This document shows positions 7,953 to 17,233 of a stretch of DNA of 64,000 bases, one piece after another. The stretch is from Rhodococcus sp. P-2 (GTDB taxonomy: Bacteria; Actinomycetota; Actinomycetes; Mycobacteriales; Mycobacteriaceae). The translations under genes were made by a program, and so were the position numbers. The stretch covers positions 5,268,053-5,332,052 of the forward strand of contig NZ_CP066779.1 of assembly GCF_016598535.1 (NCBI RefSeq), read 5' to 3'. How positions within the stretch are numbered: position 1 is the stretch's first letter; every line of letters starts with the position of its first letter. The notes beneath the pieces are model-generated. The model saw only the letters and a program-made list of their open reading frames with translations. It did not search any database and was not told the origin of the DNA.

Positions 7953-9305
7953 TCAGGAATTGAGCAGGAAATGTTCCAGAACACGTGTCCCGAACAGTAG
8001 TGCGTCCACCGGAACTCGCTCGTCGACACCGTGAAACAGCGCACTGAAATCGAGCTCGGGCGGCAACTGCAACGGCGCGAAGCCGAAGCAGCGAATGCCC
8101 AGTTTCGCGAATGCCTTCGCGTCGGTTCCGCCGGAGAGCATGTACGGCACGGTGCGAGCTTCCGGATCGTGCGCAAGGATCGCCTCGTTCATGGCATCGA
8201 CGAGATGGCCGTCGAACGTCGTCTCGTACGAGTCCAGCTTGGTGATCCACTCGCGGGTCACGTCGGGACCGATCAGTTGGTCCACCGTGCGCTCGAATTC
8301 GGCCTGCCGTCCCGGCAGCACACGGCAGTCGAAGACCGCCTCGGCCGTCTGCGGAATGACGTTCGCCTTGTATCCGGCCTTGAGCATCGTCGGGTTCGCG
8401 GTGTCACGGAACGTCGCCCCGACGATGTTGGCGATCGTCCCCAGCTTCGCGAGGGTCCCGTCGATGTCCGGTGATCCCGGATCGAAATCCAATCCGGTCT
8501 CTTCGCCGACGGCGGTGAGGAACTCGGCGACCGAATCCGAGATCACGATCGGGAATTGATGCGCAGCGAGCCGCGAGACCGCGCCGGCGAGTGTCGCGAC
8601 CGCGTTGTCGTCGTGGAGGAAGGAGCCGTGCCCGGCGCGTCCCTTGGCAGTCAGACGCATCCAACCGAGACCCTTTTCCGCAGTCTCCACGAGGTAGAGC
8701 CTGCGGTCGGTTCCGTCGGGCCGCGGAACCGTCAGCGAGAAACCGCCTACCTCACCGACGGCCTCGGTCACTCCCTCGAACAAATCCGGGCGATGCTCGA
8801 CCAACCATTGGCATCCGTACTTTCCGCCCGCTTCCTCGTCTGCCACGAAGGCGAACACCAGATCGCGCGGCGGCACGACGCCTTCCGCCTTGAACTGCCT
8901 GGCAAGAGCCAGGATCATCCCGACCATGTCCTTCATGTCCACGGCGCCGCGCCCCCACACGTAGCCGTCCTGGACGGTGCCGGCAAAGGGATGGACGCTC
9001 CAGTCGGCGGGCTCGGCCGGGACGACGTCGAGGTGACCGTGAAGCATCAACGCACCTCGACCCGACTCAGCTCCCTTCAATCGGGCAAAGACATTCCCGC
9101 GGCCGGGTGCACCGGACTCGACGTATTCCGTCTCGTAGCCGACTTCTTGAAGCTGCGCGGCAACCCACTCCGCGCACGCACGCTCACCCTTGGTGGTTTC
9201 GAGTTCTCCCGTGTTCGAGGTGTCGAAGCGGATGAGAGAACTGACCAGTTCGACTACTTCTGCTTCGGCTCTGCTCGGATTCGGATTATTCGGGGTTGTG
9301 GTCAT
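7953..9305 (-). CDS. M20 family metallopeptidase (dipeptidase/acylase type)
   Basis: This 450-residue cytoplasmic enzyme is a di-zinc amidohydrolase. Motifs in order are LMLHGHLDVVPA (first metal histidine), WGRGAVDMKDMVG (bridging aspartate), FAFVADEEAGGKYG (catalytic Glu pair) and a late MLSGGTDAKAFAKLG segment (dimerisation/metal end). It is the equivalent of Rv2141c, next to Rv2140c. It is transcribed in the same direction as the PEBP gene, which starts 66 bases after its stop, so co-transcription is plausible. The exact substrate, dipeptide or N-acyl amino acid, cannot be told from the sequence. Confidence 0.92.
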   Translation of the reverse strand: MTTTPNNPNPSRAEAEVVELVSSLIRFDTSNTGELETTKGERACAEWVAAQLQEVGYETEYVESGAPGRGNVFARLKGAESGRGALMLHGHLDVVPAEPADWSVHPFAGTVQDGYVWGRGAVDMKDMVGMILALARQFKAEGVVPPRDLVFAFVADEEAGGKYGCQWLVEHRPDLFEGVTEAVGEVGGFSLTVPRPDGTDRRLYLVETAEKGLGWMRLTAKGRAGHGSFLHDDNAVATLAGAVSRLAAHQFPIVISDSVAEFLTAVGEETGLDFDPGSPDIDGTLAKLGTIANIVGATFRDTANPTMLKAGYKANVIPQTAEAVFDCRVLPGRQAEFERTVDQLIGPDVTREWITKLDSYETTFDGHLVDAMNEAILAHDPEARTVPYMLSGGTDAKAFAKLGIRCFGFAPLQLPPELDFSALFHGVDERVPVDALLFGTRVLEHFLLNS

Positions 9306-9423
9306 TCCACTTTCCTACCATCGAATCAAACGACGCGGGCGACCGGAATGCCCCGCAACCTGGCGATTTGGGGCAGCTCACCGAATCGGATACTCTTTCC
9401 CAGCACCGAGAAATCGGGGCCGA

Positions 9424-9509
9424 GTCCGAGTGGCGGAATGGCAGACGCGCTAGCTTGAGGTGCTAGTGTCCTATTAACGGACGTGGGGGTTCAAGTCCCC
9501 CCTCGGACA
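9424..9509 (+). tRNA. tRNA-Leu (GAG anticodon)
   Basis: The acceptor arms GTCCGAG and CTCGGAC pair, and the anticodon stem CTAGC/GCTAG encloses the loop TTGAGGT, giving anticodon GAG. A long variable arm (GTCC-TATTAAC-GGAC) and the T arm GGGGGTTCAAGTCCCCC complete a class II tRNA of 86 nt. CCA is not encoded. Confidence 0.95.
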
Positions 9510-9529
9510 CTCTGTGTTGAGACAGACAG

Positions 9530-9562
9530 GAAAAGCTCCGGTTCATCGAACCGGAGCTTTTC
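9530..9562 (+). terminator. Rho-independent terminator after tRNA-Leu
   Basis: Two 15-base arms (GAAAAGCTCCGGTTC and its complement) enclose a 3-base ATC loop, ending in a TTTTC run. It lies 21 bases after the tRNA, so it ends the tRNA transcript. Confidence 0.88.
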
Positions 9563-9617
9563 TCGTAATTGGCGAAGTTCCCGCACCAGGGAACAGTCCG
9601 CGCGAGCGGCGATCGAG

Positions 9618-11159
9618 ATGGAACAGAAGTTCGAAGTGGATACAGACACCAAGAAGTCGGATGCACTGCAGGCAGATTCGCTGGAAACAGCCGATTCAGA
9701 ATCTGCTCGAGCCGAACTCACCGGACTCGACCCCGCAGAACTCGAAATCTGCCTGAAGGTCCTTTCCGAAGCTGCTGAACTCGACGACGAGCATCCCGAC
9801 TCGATCACCATGCAGCGCGCTGTCGGCCATCTGTTCAAACGACTCAAGAAGAAGCGTCGCCTCGCCTCGCGCGCAGCGGTCAACGAAGCCGACCGCCAAG
9901 TTGTTGCCGCGACTGCCACCGGTTCACCCGATCGCATCGACGACGAGACCGCAGGCATTCCGATCAAGTCGAACACCGTCGGCGCCTCCGCCGGCACACT
10001 CATCAAGGCGCGGCCGTGCTACATCTGCAAGCAGCGCTACACCGCAGTCGACGCCTTCTACCACCAACTGTGCCCCGATTGCGCTGCAACCAGCCGCAGC
10101 AAACGTGATGCGAGCACCGATCTCACCGGCCGACGCGCACTCCTGACCGGCGGCCGCGCGAAGATCGGCATGTACATCGCGTTGCGCCTGCTGCGTGACG
10201 GCGCACATCTGACCATCACGACACGATTCCCCAACGACGCGATCCGCCGATTCAAGGCGATGGAAGACAGCAACGACTGGATACACCGTCTGCGCATCGT
10301 CGGCATCGACCTCCGCGACCCCGCCCAGGTTGTTGCACTCGCGGATTCCGTTGCCGCACAGGGGCCACTCGACATCCTCATCAACAACGCCGCGCAAACC
10401 GTCCGACGCTCCCCCGGTGCCTACGGCGCACTGGTCGACGCCGAGTCCGGAGCACTGCCCGCCGGCGAGCTGCCCGATGTGCTGACCTTCGGCAAGACGA
10501 GCGACGCTCACCCCGCGGCTCTGGCCGGATCGCTGTCGGACGTCGCTAGCATCACCTCCGGAAATCTCTCCGCCGACGCGGTCAGTTCACTCGCACTCGT
10601 CGCCAAGTCGGCTTCACCCGATCGCATCGAGCAAGGCATCGCCATCGACGCCGGCGGACTGCTCCCCGACCTCGCGCACACCAACAGTTGGGTCCAGACC
10701 GTCGAAGAGGTCGATCCGATCGAGCTTCTCGAAGTCCAGCTCTGTAACTCGGTCGCGCCCTTCATCCTCGTTTCGCGCCTGCGCCCGTCCATGGCCGCAG
10801 CAGCTGCGCGACGCAAGTACGTCGTGAACGTCTCGGCCATGGAAGGTCAGTTCAGCCGCGCGTACAAGGGCCCCGGCCACCCACACACCAACATGGCCAA
10901 GGCAGCACTGAACATGCTGACCCGCACCAGCTCCAAGGAAATGCTCGACGACGGCATCCTCATGACCGCCGTCGACACCGGCTGGATCACCGACGAACGC
11001 CCGCACTTCACGAAGATGCGTCTGGCCGACGAAGGTTTCCACGCACCACTCGACCTCGTCGACGGCGCCGCCCGCGTCTACGACCCCATCGTTCAGGGCG
11101 AGCTGGGCGTCGACCTGCACGGCTGCTTCCTCAAGGACTACAAACCGTCACCGTGGTGA
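9618..11159 (+). CDS. Zinc-ribbon short-chain dehydrogenase/reductase-like protein
   Basis: The protein has 513 residues. An acidic, low-complexity N-terminus (about 1-60) and a basic helix (HLFKRLKKKRR, 71-81) lead to a four-cysteine ribbon (C134-x2-C137 and C152-x2-C155). From about residue 172 there is a Rossmann SDR domain with TGGRAKIG (177-184) and NNA at 256-258. A conserved serine (S406) and lysine (K428) are present, but the residue four before the lysine is Thr424, where SDRs normally have the catalytic Tyr. A 100-residue insert (about 270-370) interrupts the domain. ATG 9618 is chosen since earlier starts fall in the tRNA or terminator. The substrate is unknown, and a non-enzymatic role is possible. 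Confidence 0.8.
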   Translation: MEQKFEVDTDTKKSDALQADSLETADSESARAELTGLDPAELEICLKVLSEAAELDDEHPDSITMQRAVGHLFKRLKKKRRLASRAAVNEADRQVVAATATGSPDRIDDETAGIPIKSNTVGASAGTLIKARPCYICKQRYTAVDAFYHQLCPDCAATSRSKRDASTDLTGRRALLTGGRAKIGMYIALRLLRDGAHLTITTRFPNDAIRRFKAMEDSNDWIHRLRIVGIDLRDPAQVVALADSVAAQGPLDILINNAAQTVRRSPGAYGALVDAESGALPAGELPDVLTFGKTSDAHPAALAGSLSDVASITSGNLSADAVSSLALVAKSASPDRIEQGIAIDAGGLLPDLAHTNSWVQTVEEVDPIELLEVQLCNSVAPFILVSRLRPSMAAAAARRKYVVNVSAMEGQFSRAYKGPGHPHTNMAKAALNMLTRTSSKEMLDDGILMTAVDTGWITDERPHFTKMRLADEGFHAPLDLVDGAARVYDPIVQGELGVDLHGCFLKDYKPSPW

Positions 11160-11316
11160 TGGGCGGCACCCCGCAGTGGTGACAGGCAGCACCTAGGCGC
11201 CCCAATGTGGCGATCTCGTCACCGCCAAACCCCCGTGTCGAGTAGCTCATTTCAGGTAGGGCACAGCATTGCAGGCGATAATGGACTGCGAACCTGCTCA
11301 CCGACTCGGAGGAACC

Positions 11317-11748
11317 ATGACGATCGCCGTCGTACACAAGGACAGCCCGGAAGGCCGCGCCGCAATCGTGGCCGCCGCACGGGAATCCGTGGGTCGAAGC
11401 GATGAACTGCTGGTTCTGCACGTCCTGGACGACGTCAACATCGGGGACACGGTCAACACCGGAGACACCGAGGACGATCGGGCCGCTCTTCGCGGCGAGA
11501 TTCAGTCAGCTCTCGATGCCGGTGGATTCTCGGAGACGAAGTGGGATCTGCGCACCACCGAGCACGACGGCGATCCGGTGACCGCCCTAGTCAACCTGGT
11601 CCACGGCGCGGGTGTCGATCTCCTGGTCGTCGGAACACGCCGGATGTCCCCCATCGGCAAGTTCCTCCTCGAACGCCCGCTGCAGCGCCTTCTGCTCGAA
11701 GTGGAGGCTCCGATCCTGGTCGTCAAGGAGCCCCTCCCCGCTGAGTGA
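11317..11748 (+). CDS. Universal stress protein (UspA family)
   Basis: This single-domain protein of 143 residues has the UspA fold. It opens with a strand ending in VVHKDSPEGRAAI and closes with LLVVGTRRMSPIGKFLLERP plus ILVV, which corresponds to the G-2x-G-9x-G nucleotide loop in a degenerate form. The second Gly and terminal Gly-Ser are not exact, so ATP binding is doubtful. ATG 11317 has a strong GGAGGAACC ribosome site. It is monocistronic or paired with the following gene, 44 bases away. Confidence 0.85.
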   Translation: MTIAVVHKDSPEGRAAIVAAARESVGRSDELLVLHVLDDVNIGDTVNTGDTEDDRAALRGEIQSALDAGGFSETKWDLRTTEHDGDPVTALVNLVHGAGVDLLVVGTRRMSPIGKFLLERPLQRLLLEVEAPILVVKEPLPAE

Positions 11749-11792
11749 CCTCGGTCACATCACTTTCGGGTACTCGTTTGTAGGCTGGCTCC

Positions 11793-13043
11793 ATGACTGG
11801 AACCTCGCCCGCCCGAGAACTCGACATCATCGTCTACGGAGCGAGCGGCTTCGTCGGAAAGCTACTCGCCGACTACCTCGTCAAACATGCTCCCGAAGGT
11901 ACGAAGATCGGCCTCGGTGGCCGTTCCCTCGAGAAGTTGGCAGCCACTCGCGCCGATCTGGGTACCGCCGCCGCCGATCTCCCCCTGATCATCGCCGACG
12001 CCGACGACGCCGCGGCGTTGAAGGCGCTCGCGCAGCGAACCCGCGTCGTCGCCACCACGGTCGGCCCGTACGCCAAGTACGGCCACACCCTTGTTCACGA
12101 ATGCGCTTCCGCGGGAACTCATTACGTCGACCTCACCGGTGAGGTGCTGTTCCATCGCGAGAGCATCGACGCCAATCACGAGCTCGCGGTCTCGACCGGC
12201 GCAAAGATCGTCCATTCCTGCGGATTCGATTCCATCCCTTCCGATCTCGGAGTTCACGTCCTCCACGAGAAGGTCACTGCCGACGGCGCCGGTGAGCTCA
12301 CCGACACAACCCTGGTGGTCACGGCGCTGCGCGGCGGCGTGAGCGGTGGCACCATCGATTCGCTTCGCAACCAGATCGACGTGTCGAAAGACGATGTGCG
12401 CCTGCGGAAACTCGCTGCCTCGCCGTATTCGCTGAGCCCCGATCGTGACAGGGAGCCCGACCTCGGACGTCAGAGCGACGTGAGCGTGGTCGACGGCAAG
12501 AAGATCGATCCTTCGTTGAAGGGGTGGAAGGCACCGTTCGTGATGGCGTCGTACAACACACGAGTCGTTCGTCGCAGCAATGCGCTCCGAGAGTGGGCGT
12601 ACGGCAAGAAGTTCAAGTACAGCGAGGTGATGAGTGTCGGTTCTTCGGTGGTATCACCGGTGATCGCGGGCGGCGTGGCGGTCGGCCTCGGTGCGCTGGT
12701 CGCCGGACTCGCCCTTCCCCCGACGCGCTTCCTTCTCGACAAGGTATTGCCGGCTCCCGGCGAAGGTCCGAGCGAGAGCACCCAGAAGAAGGGTCATTTC
12801 ACGCTCGACGTGTTCACCACGACCACGACCGGCGCTCGATACACATCACGAGTGAAGGCGAAGGGCGACCCTGGATACAGCGCAACGGCGGTAATGCTCG
12901 GCGAATCTGCGTTGTCGTTGGCGAAGGACCACAAGGATCTCCCCCCGGCCACCGGCGTTTTGACCCCGGCGACAGCGCTCGGCGACGTCCTGGTCGAGCG
13001 CCTACGCGCGGCTGGTTTCGAGATTTCCGCGCGAAAACTCTAG
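11793..13043 (+). CDS. Saccharopine dehydrogenase-like / trans-acting enoyl reductase family protein
   Basis: The 416-residue protein opens with a Rossmann motif (IIVYGASGFVGKLLADYL). It continues with VATTVGPYAKYG and a central catalytic-type segment HYVDLTGEVLFHRESID, typical of the actinobacterial saccharopine-dehydrogenase-like family. That family includes the enoyl reductase Rv2953, which works in trans with polyketide synthases in phthiocerol lipid synthesis, and Rv2449c. A hydrophobic stretch near residues 285-310 suggests membrane association. No polyketide synthase is nearby, so its role here is open; Rv2449c-like is the more cautious label. Confidence 0.82.
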   Translation: MTGTSPARELDIIVYGASGFVGKLLADYLVKHAPEGTKIGLGGRSLEKLAATRADLGTAAADLPLIIADADDAAALKALAQRTRVVATTVGPYAKYGHTLVHECASAGTHYVDLTGEVLFHRESIDANHELAVSTGAKIVHSCGFDSIPSDLGVHVLHEKVTADGAGELTDTTLVVTALRGGVSGGTIDSLRNQIDVSKDDVRLRKLAASPYSLSPDRDREPDLGRQSDVSVVDGKKIDPSLKGWKAPFVMASYNTRVVRRSNALREWAYGKKFKYSEVMSVGSSVVSPVIAGGVAVGLGALVAGLALPPTRFLLDKVLPAPGEGPSESTQKKGHFTLDVFTTTTTGARYTSRVKAKGDPGYSATAVMLGESALSLAKDHKDLPPATGVLTPATALGDVLVERLRAAGFEISARKL

Positions 13044-13195
13044 ACAGAACGAATTTCACTTGATCGTTTCAGCTCTTCGCGCCCGATTATCGCAGCTCAG
13101 GGCGCGGACAGCGGTAGGAATACTCCCAGGTAACATTGATGTTGGTTCATGGCATCCATATGTGGTGCTCCGCTTTCGGAAAAGTGAGGCTATTC

Positions 13196-15379
13196 ATGAC
13201 TGAGCGCGTTCAGGTCGGCAGTCTTCAGGTTGCCAAGGTTCTCTACGACTTCGTGGTCGAGGAGGCTCTTCCCGGCACCGGTGTAGATGGCGAGACGTTC
13301 TGGGCCGGCGCCGACAAGGTCATCACCGAGCTCGCACCGAAGAACCGTGACTTGCTTGCCAAGCGTGACGATCTGCAGGCTCAGATCGATCAGTGGCATC
13401 GCGATCACGCCGGCGCTTCCATCGACGCCGCTGCGTACAAGGCATTCCTGCAGGAAATCGGCTACCTCTTGCCGACGCCTGCCGAATTCTCGGTCACCAC
13501 CGCGAACGTCGACACGGAGATCACCTCGACGGCCGGCCCGCAGTTGGTCGTGCCGATCCTCAACGCGCGCTTCGCACTCAACGCGTCCAACGCCCGCTGG
13601 GGTTCGTTGTACGACGCGCTGTACGGCACGAACGCCATCTCGGAGGAGAACGGGGCCGAGAAGGGTTCCGGCTACAACAAGGTCCGCGGCGACAAAGTCA
13701 TCGCCTGGGCGCGTGAATTCCTCGATGCGGCAGCACCTCTCGCGTCGGGATCGCATGCCGATTCAACCAAGTACGTTGTCGACGGCAGTGAACTGAAGAT
13801 CACGTTGGCAGACGGTACGGTCACCACGCTCGCCCAGCCGGAGAAGTTCGTCGGCTACCTCGGTGAGAAGGACGCACCGACGAGCATCCTGCTGCTCAAC
13901 AACGGCCTGCATGCCGAGATCCAGATCGACGCCTCGTCCCCGATCGGGAGCACCGACGCCGCCGGCGTCAAGGACGTCGTTCTCGAATCCGCCGTCACCA
14001 CGATCATGGACTTCGAGGACTCGGTCGCCGCTGTCGACGCCGACGACAAGGTTGTCGGTTACCGAAACTGGTTGGGTCTCAACCGCGGTGATCTGTCCGA
14101 GGAGATCAAGAAGGGCGCCAAGTCCTTCACCCGCACGCTCAATGGCGACCGTAAGTACACCGCCGTCGACGGCAGCGAACTCAGCCTGCACGGTCGTTCG
14201 CTCCTGTTCGTCCGCAACGTCGGTCACCTCATGACCAACCCCGCGATCCTCGACGCCGACGGCAACGAGGTCCCCGAGGGCATCCTCGACGCCTTGATCA
14301 CCAGCGCCTGCGCTGTGCACGGCCTCTCGATCAATGACGCGAACGGCCCGCTCGACAACAGCCGCACCGGCTCGATCTACATCGTCAAGCCCAAGCAGCA
14401 CGGCCCCGAGGAAGTTGCCTTCACGACCGAACTGTTCGGCCGTGTCGAGCAGGTCCTCGGCCTTCCGGAGAACACGCTCAAGGTCGGCATCATGGACGAG
14501 GAGCGTCGTACGACGGTCAACCTCGCTGCGTGCATCAAGGAAGCCAGCGACCGCGTCGTGTTCATCAACACCGGCTTCCTCGATCGCACCGGCGACGAAA
14601 TCCACACCTCCATGGAGGCCGGCGCGATGGTGCGCAAGGCCGAGATGAAGAAGCAGAAGTGGATCGGTGCCTACGAAGACTGGAACGTCGACACCGGACT
14701 GGCCTGCGGTCTGCAGGGCAAGGCGCAGATCGGCAAGGGCATGTGGGCCATGACCGAGCTGATGGCGGACATGCTCGAGCAGAAGATCGGCCACCCCAAG
14801 GCCGGCGCCAACACCGCGTGGGTTCCGTCGCCGACCGGCGCAACGCTGCACGCGACGCACTACCATCGCGTCGACGTGTTCGCAGTTCAGGATGGTCTGA
14901 AGGGCAAGCCTCGCGCGAGCGTCGACGACATCCTGACCATCCCGCTCGCGCCCAGCACAGACTGGACGGACGCGGAGAAGAAGGAAGAGCTCGACAACAA
15001 CTGCCAGTCCATCCTCGGATACGTCGTCCGCTGGATCGACGCAGGCGTCGGCTGCTCCAAGGTTCCCGACATCCACGATGTCGCGCTCATGGAGGACCGC
15101 GCCACGCTCCGCATCTCGAGCCAGTTGCTCGCCAACTGGCTGCGTCACGGCATCGTCAGCGAGAGTGACGTCGTGAGCGCGCTCGAGCGGATGGCCCCGG
15201 TTGTCGACCGTCAGAACGAGGGCGACGCCGAGTACCGCAACATGGCACCTGATTTCGATTCCAACATCGCGTTCCAGGCTGCCAAGGAACTCATCCTCGA
15301 AGGCGCGAAGCAGCCCAGCGGGTACACGGAGCCGATCCTGCATCGCCGCCGCCGCGAGTACAAGGCTGCCAACGCCTGA
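13196..15379 (+). CDS. glcB: Malate synthase G
   Basis: The enzyme condenses glyoxylate with acetyl-CoA to malate in the glyoxylate shunt and glycolate use. It has 727 residues, the usual G-isoform length. Features are [18 protein letters not shown] (acidic Mg-binding and catalytic segment), [32 protein letters not shown] (active-site arginine region) and [18 protein letters not shown] 13196 begins [10 protein letters not shown]; earlier in-frame starts are less likely, since homologues begin here. A stem-loop follows the stop. In M. tuberculosis glcB also neighbours a VWA-domain gene, as here. Confidence 0.97.
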   Translation: MTERVQVGSLQVAKVLYDFVVEEALPGTGVDGETFWAGADKVITELAPKNRDLLAKRDDLQAQIDQWHRDHAGASIDAAAYKAFLQEIGYLLPTPAEFSVTTANVDTEITSTAGPQLVVPILNARFALNASNARWGSLYDALYGTNAISEENGAEKGSGYNKVRGDKVIAWAREFLDAAAPLASGSHADSTKYVVDGSELKITLADGTVTTLAQPEKFVGYLGEKDAPTSILLLNNGLHAEIQIDASSPIGSTDAAGVKDVVLESAVTTIMDFEDSVAAVDADDKVVGYRNWLGLNRGDLSEEIKKGAKSFTRTLNGDRKYTAVDGSELSLHGRSLLFVRNVGHLMTNPAILDADGNEVPEGILDALITSACAVHGLSINDANGPLDNSRTGSIYIVKPKQHGPEEVAFTTELFGRVEQVLGLPENTLKVGIMDEERRTTVNLAACIKEASDRVVFINTGFLDRTGDEIHTSMEAGAMVRKAEMKKQKWIGAYEDWNVDTGLACGLQGKAQIGKGMWAMTELMADMLEQKIGHPKAGANTAWVPSPTGATLHATHYHRVDVFAVQDGLKGKPRASVDDILTIPLAPSTDWTDAEKKEELDNNCQSILGYVVRWIDAGVGCSKVPDIHDVALMEDRATLRISSQLLANWLRHGIVSESDVVSALERMAPVVDRQNEGDAEYRNMAPDFDSNIAFQAAKELILEGAKQPSGYTEPILHRRRREYKAANA

Positions 15380-15409
15380 TTTCATCTTCTTCGAACTCGA
15401 AGCTGAACC

Positions 15410-15449
15410 CGAACAGCCTCGGCGCCGCTCCCGGTGCCGAGGCTGTTCG
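15410..15449 (+). terminator. Stem-loop terminator after glcB
   Basis: Arms CGAACAGCCTCGGC and GCCGAGGCTGTTCG (14 exact pairs) enclose a 12-base loop, 31 bases past the glcB stop. There is no T tract, so release may be Rho-dependent or partial. Confidence 0.7.
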
Positions 15450-15538
15450 CGTAGGCCCCGAAGATTCGTCACTAGACTGGCCGAGGACACAGTCCGTTCG
15501 ACAGACATTCTTCGAGTGACCGAGGTAGGGCAAGGTAC

Positions 15539-17233
15539 GTGGGCGAACATCGCGGCGGGTCAGGCGCCAGAGGTATCAGCAAGGGGCCGATTCTCGTCGT
15601 CGTGCTGATCGCCTTGATCGTGGCAGGCTTCTTCGGGTGGAAGGCCCTCAGCAGTCGCATCGACGATCAGGGGCAACAAGCGGCAGGCACGTGCGTCGAA
15701 GGCAACAAGACGCTCGACGTCACCGCGGATCCGTCCATCGCCCCACAGGTGGAGGAACTGGCCAAGCGGTACACCCAGACTTCACCGGTGGTTCGTGATC
15801 ACTGCATCGCCGTCGCGGTGCACGGTGCACCGTCCGCGGCAGTGTCGACGGCACTCGAAGCCGGTCCGGCGGCGCCCTGGGACGACGCAGCATTGGGACC
15901 GCGCCCCTCCCTGTGGATCCCGACGAGTTCTTTCGAACTCGCGCCGCTGGCGGGCAAGGCCGTGATCAACGGTGATCCTCGCTCGCTCGCGAGTTCCCCG
16001 ATCGTCCTGGCAGTCGGCCCCGAGACCGCAGCAGCATTAGCCGGCGCAGCATCGAGTTGGAAGTCGTTGCCTTCGGATCTGACGGTTGCACTGCCAGTCG
16101 GAAGTACCGAAACTTCCATGGCGGCACAGGCAATCGCTGCCGACGTCGCCGATGCGGGTGCCGGTCCGGTCACGACAGATCAGGCGAAGTCCGCGCAGGT
16201 CAACGCTGCGCTCAGTGCGCGGGCGTTGCAGTTCCAATCCTTGCCGACTCCCCCCACGTCCACTGCCGAAGCCCTCGGGGCACTGAGCGCCGGAACACCG
16301 GATTCGGTGAAAGCCGTTCCGGCCACGGAACAGTCGATAGCGCAGAGCGCGAACGCTGCGATGACGACGTACTCCCCCGCCGGCGCAACGCCAGTTGCTG
16401 ATTATCCGGCGGTCATCATCTCGGGCAGCGGGATCGACGAAACCGCTTCGCGCGCAGCGGCTCAGTTTGCCGATTTCATGCGTGAGCCGAATCAGTCACA
16501 GTTGTTCGTCGGCGCCGGTTTCCGGGTCGAGGGCCAAGACCTTCCCGATCTCGGTGCGGTGTCCCCGGCCAAGGTCTCGTCCACGTTGATTCCCGCGTCG
16601 GCCGAAACCGCAGCTGCGCTCGTTGACATCGTCGCCAATCCGGTCTCTCCGCGCAGTGCCACCATCCTGATGGACACGTCGGCGTCGATGGGTACCGACG
16701 ACGGTGGCACTACCCGCTTGGCGAACGTTGCTGCGGCAGTGAACACTCAATTGGGTCGCAGCCCTGACGCTTCCGACATCGGCCTCCGCGAGTTCAGCAC
16801 GGGCACCGACGGAAAACCGTCCGAGCGCATCCTGGTTCCGGGCGGTTCACTGTCCGAACCGAATCGGCGTGCCACCATCACCGATTTCCTCAACGGACTC
16901 CGAGCCGGCGGAAAGACGTCCAAGTACCCGGCGCTTGCCAGCTCGTACAAAGCTGCGGTGGACGGTTTCGACGCGGGACGAGTCAACTCGGTGCTGCTGA
17001 TCACTTCGAGCACACCTGACGAATCCACCACGACGCGAGCCGAACTGCTCAGCGCGATCGCGGCAGCGGGCAATCCGTCGCGTCCGGTGCAGGTCGACGT
17101 GATCGTCGTCGGTACGGGTGACGACGTCTCCACTCTCCAAGACGTCTCGGATCGGACGGGTGGAACTTTGGTTCGCGTCGATTCGACATCCGACCCCGCT
17201 CTCGCGGCCGCAGTGACCAAGATGCTGTCCTGA
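15539..17233 (+). CDS. Membrane-anchored substrate-binding plus VWA domain protein
   Basis: The 564-residue protein has one N-terminal membrane segment (PILVVVLIALIVAGFFGW, about 18-35), so the body is extracellular. Residues about 60-350 look like a periplasmic binding protein of the SBP_bac_11 type. From about 370 there is a von Willebrand A domain with a MIDAS motif DTSASMG at 379-385 and the later Thr and Asp elements, so divalent-metal-dependent binding is likely. It resembles Rv1836c, which also lies beside glcB. The start is GTG 15539. It overlaps the next gene by one base (TGATG), suggesting a two-gene unit. Function is unknown; ligand capture at the cell wall is inferred. Confidence 0.82.
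   Translation: MGEHRGGSGARGISKGPILVVVLIALIVAGFFGWKALSSRIDDQGQQAAGTCVEGNKTLDVTADPSIAPQVEELAKRYTQTSPVVRDHCIAVAVHGAPSAAVSTALEAGPAAPWDDAALGPRPSLWIPTSSFELAPLAGKAVINGDPRSLASSPIVLAVGPETAAALAGAASSWKSLPSDLTVALPVGSTETSMAAQAIAADVADAGAGPVTTDQAKSAQVNAALSARALQFQSLPTPPTSTAEALGALSAGTPDSVKAVPATEQSIAQSANAAMTTYSPAGATPVADYPAVIISGSGIDETASRAAAQFADFMREPNQSQLFVGAGFRVEGQDLPDLGAVSPAKVSSTLIPASAETAAALVDIVANPVSPRSATILMDTSASMGTDDGGTTRLANVAAAVNTQLGRSPDASDIGLREFSTGTDGKPSERILVPGGSLSEPNRRATITDFLNGLRAGGKTSKYPALASSYKAAVDGFDAGRVNSVLLITSSTPDESTTTRAELLSAIAAAGNPSRPVQVDVIVVGTGDDVSTLQDVSDRTGGTLVRVDSTSDPALAAAVTKMLS

Noticed and set aside
9483-9617. Upstream extension of the SDR-like gene
   Set aside because: It would begin inside tRNA-Leu and run through its terminator.
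11745-11758. Small hairpin GTGACC-TC-GGTCAC after the Usp gene
   Set aside because: Only six base pairs with no T run; too weak to call a terminator.
13763-15550. 595-residue open frame opposite glcB
   Set aside because: It mirrors malate synthase codons and has no domain or ribosome site.
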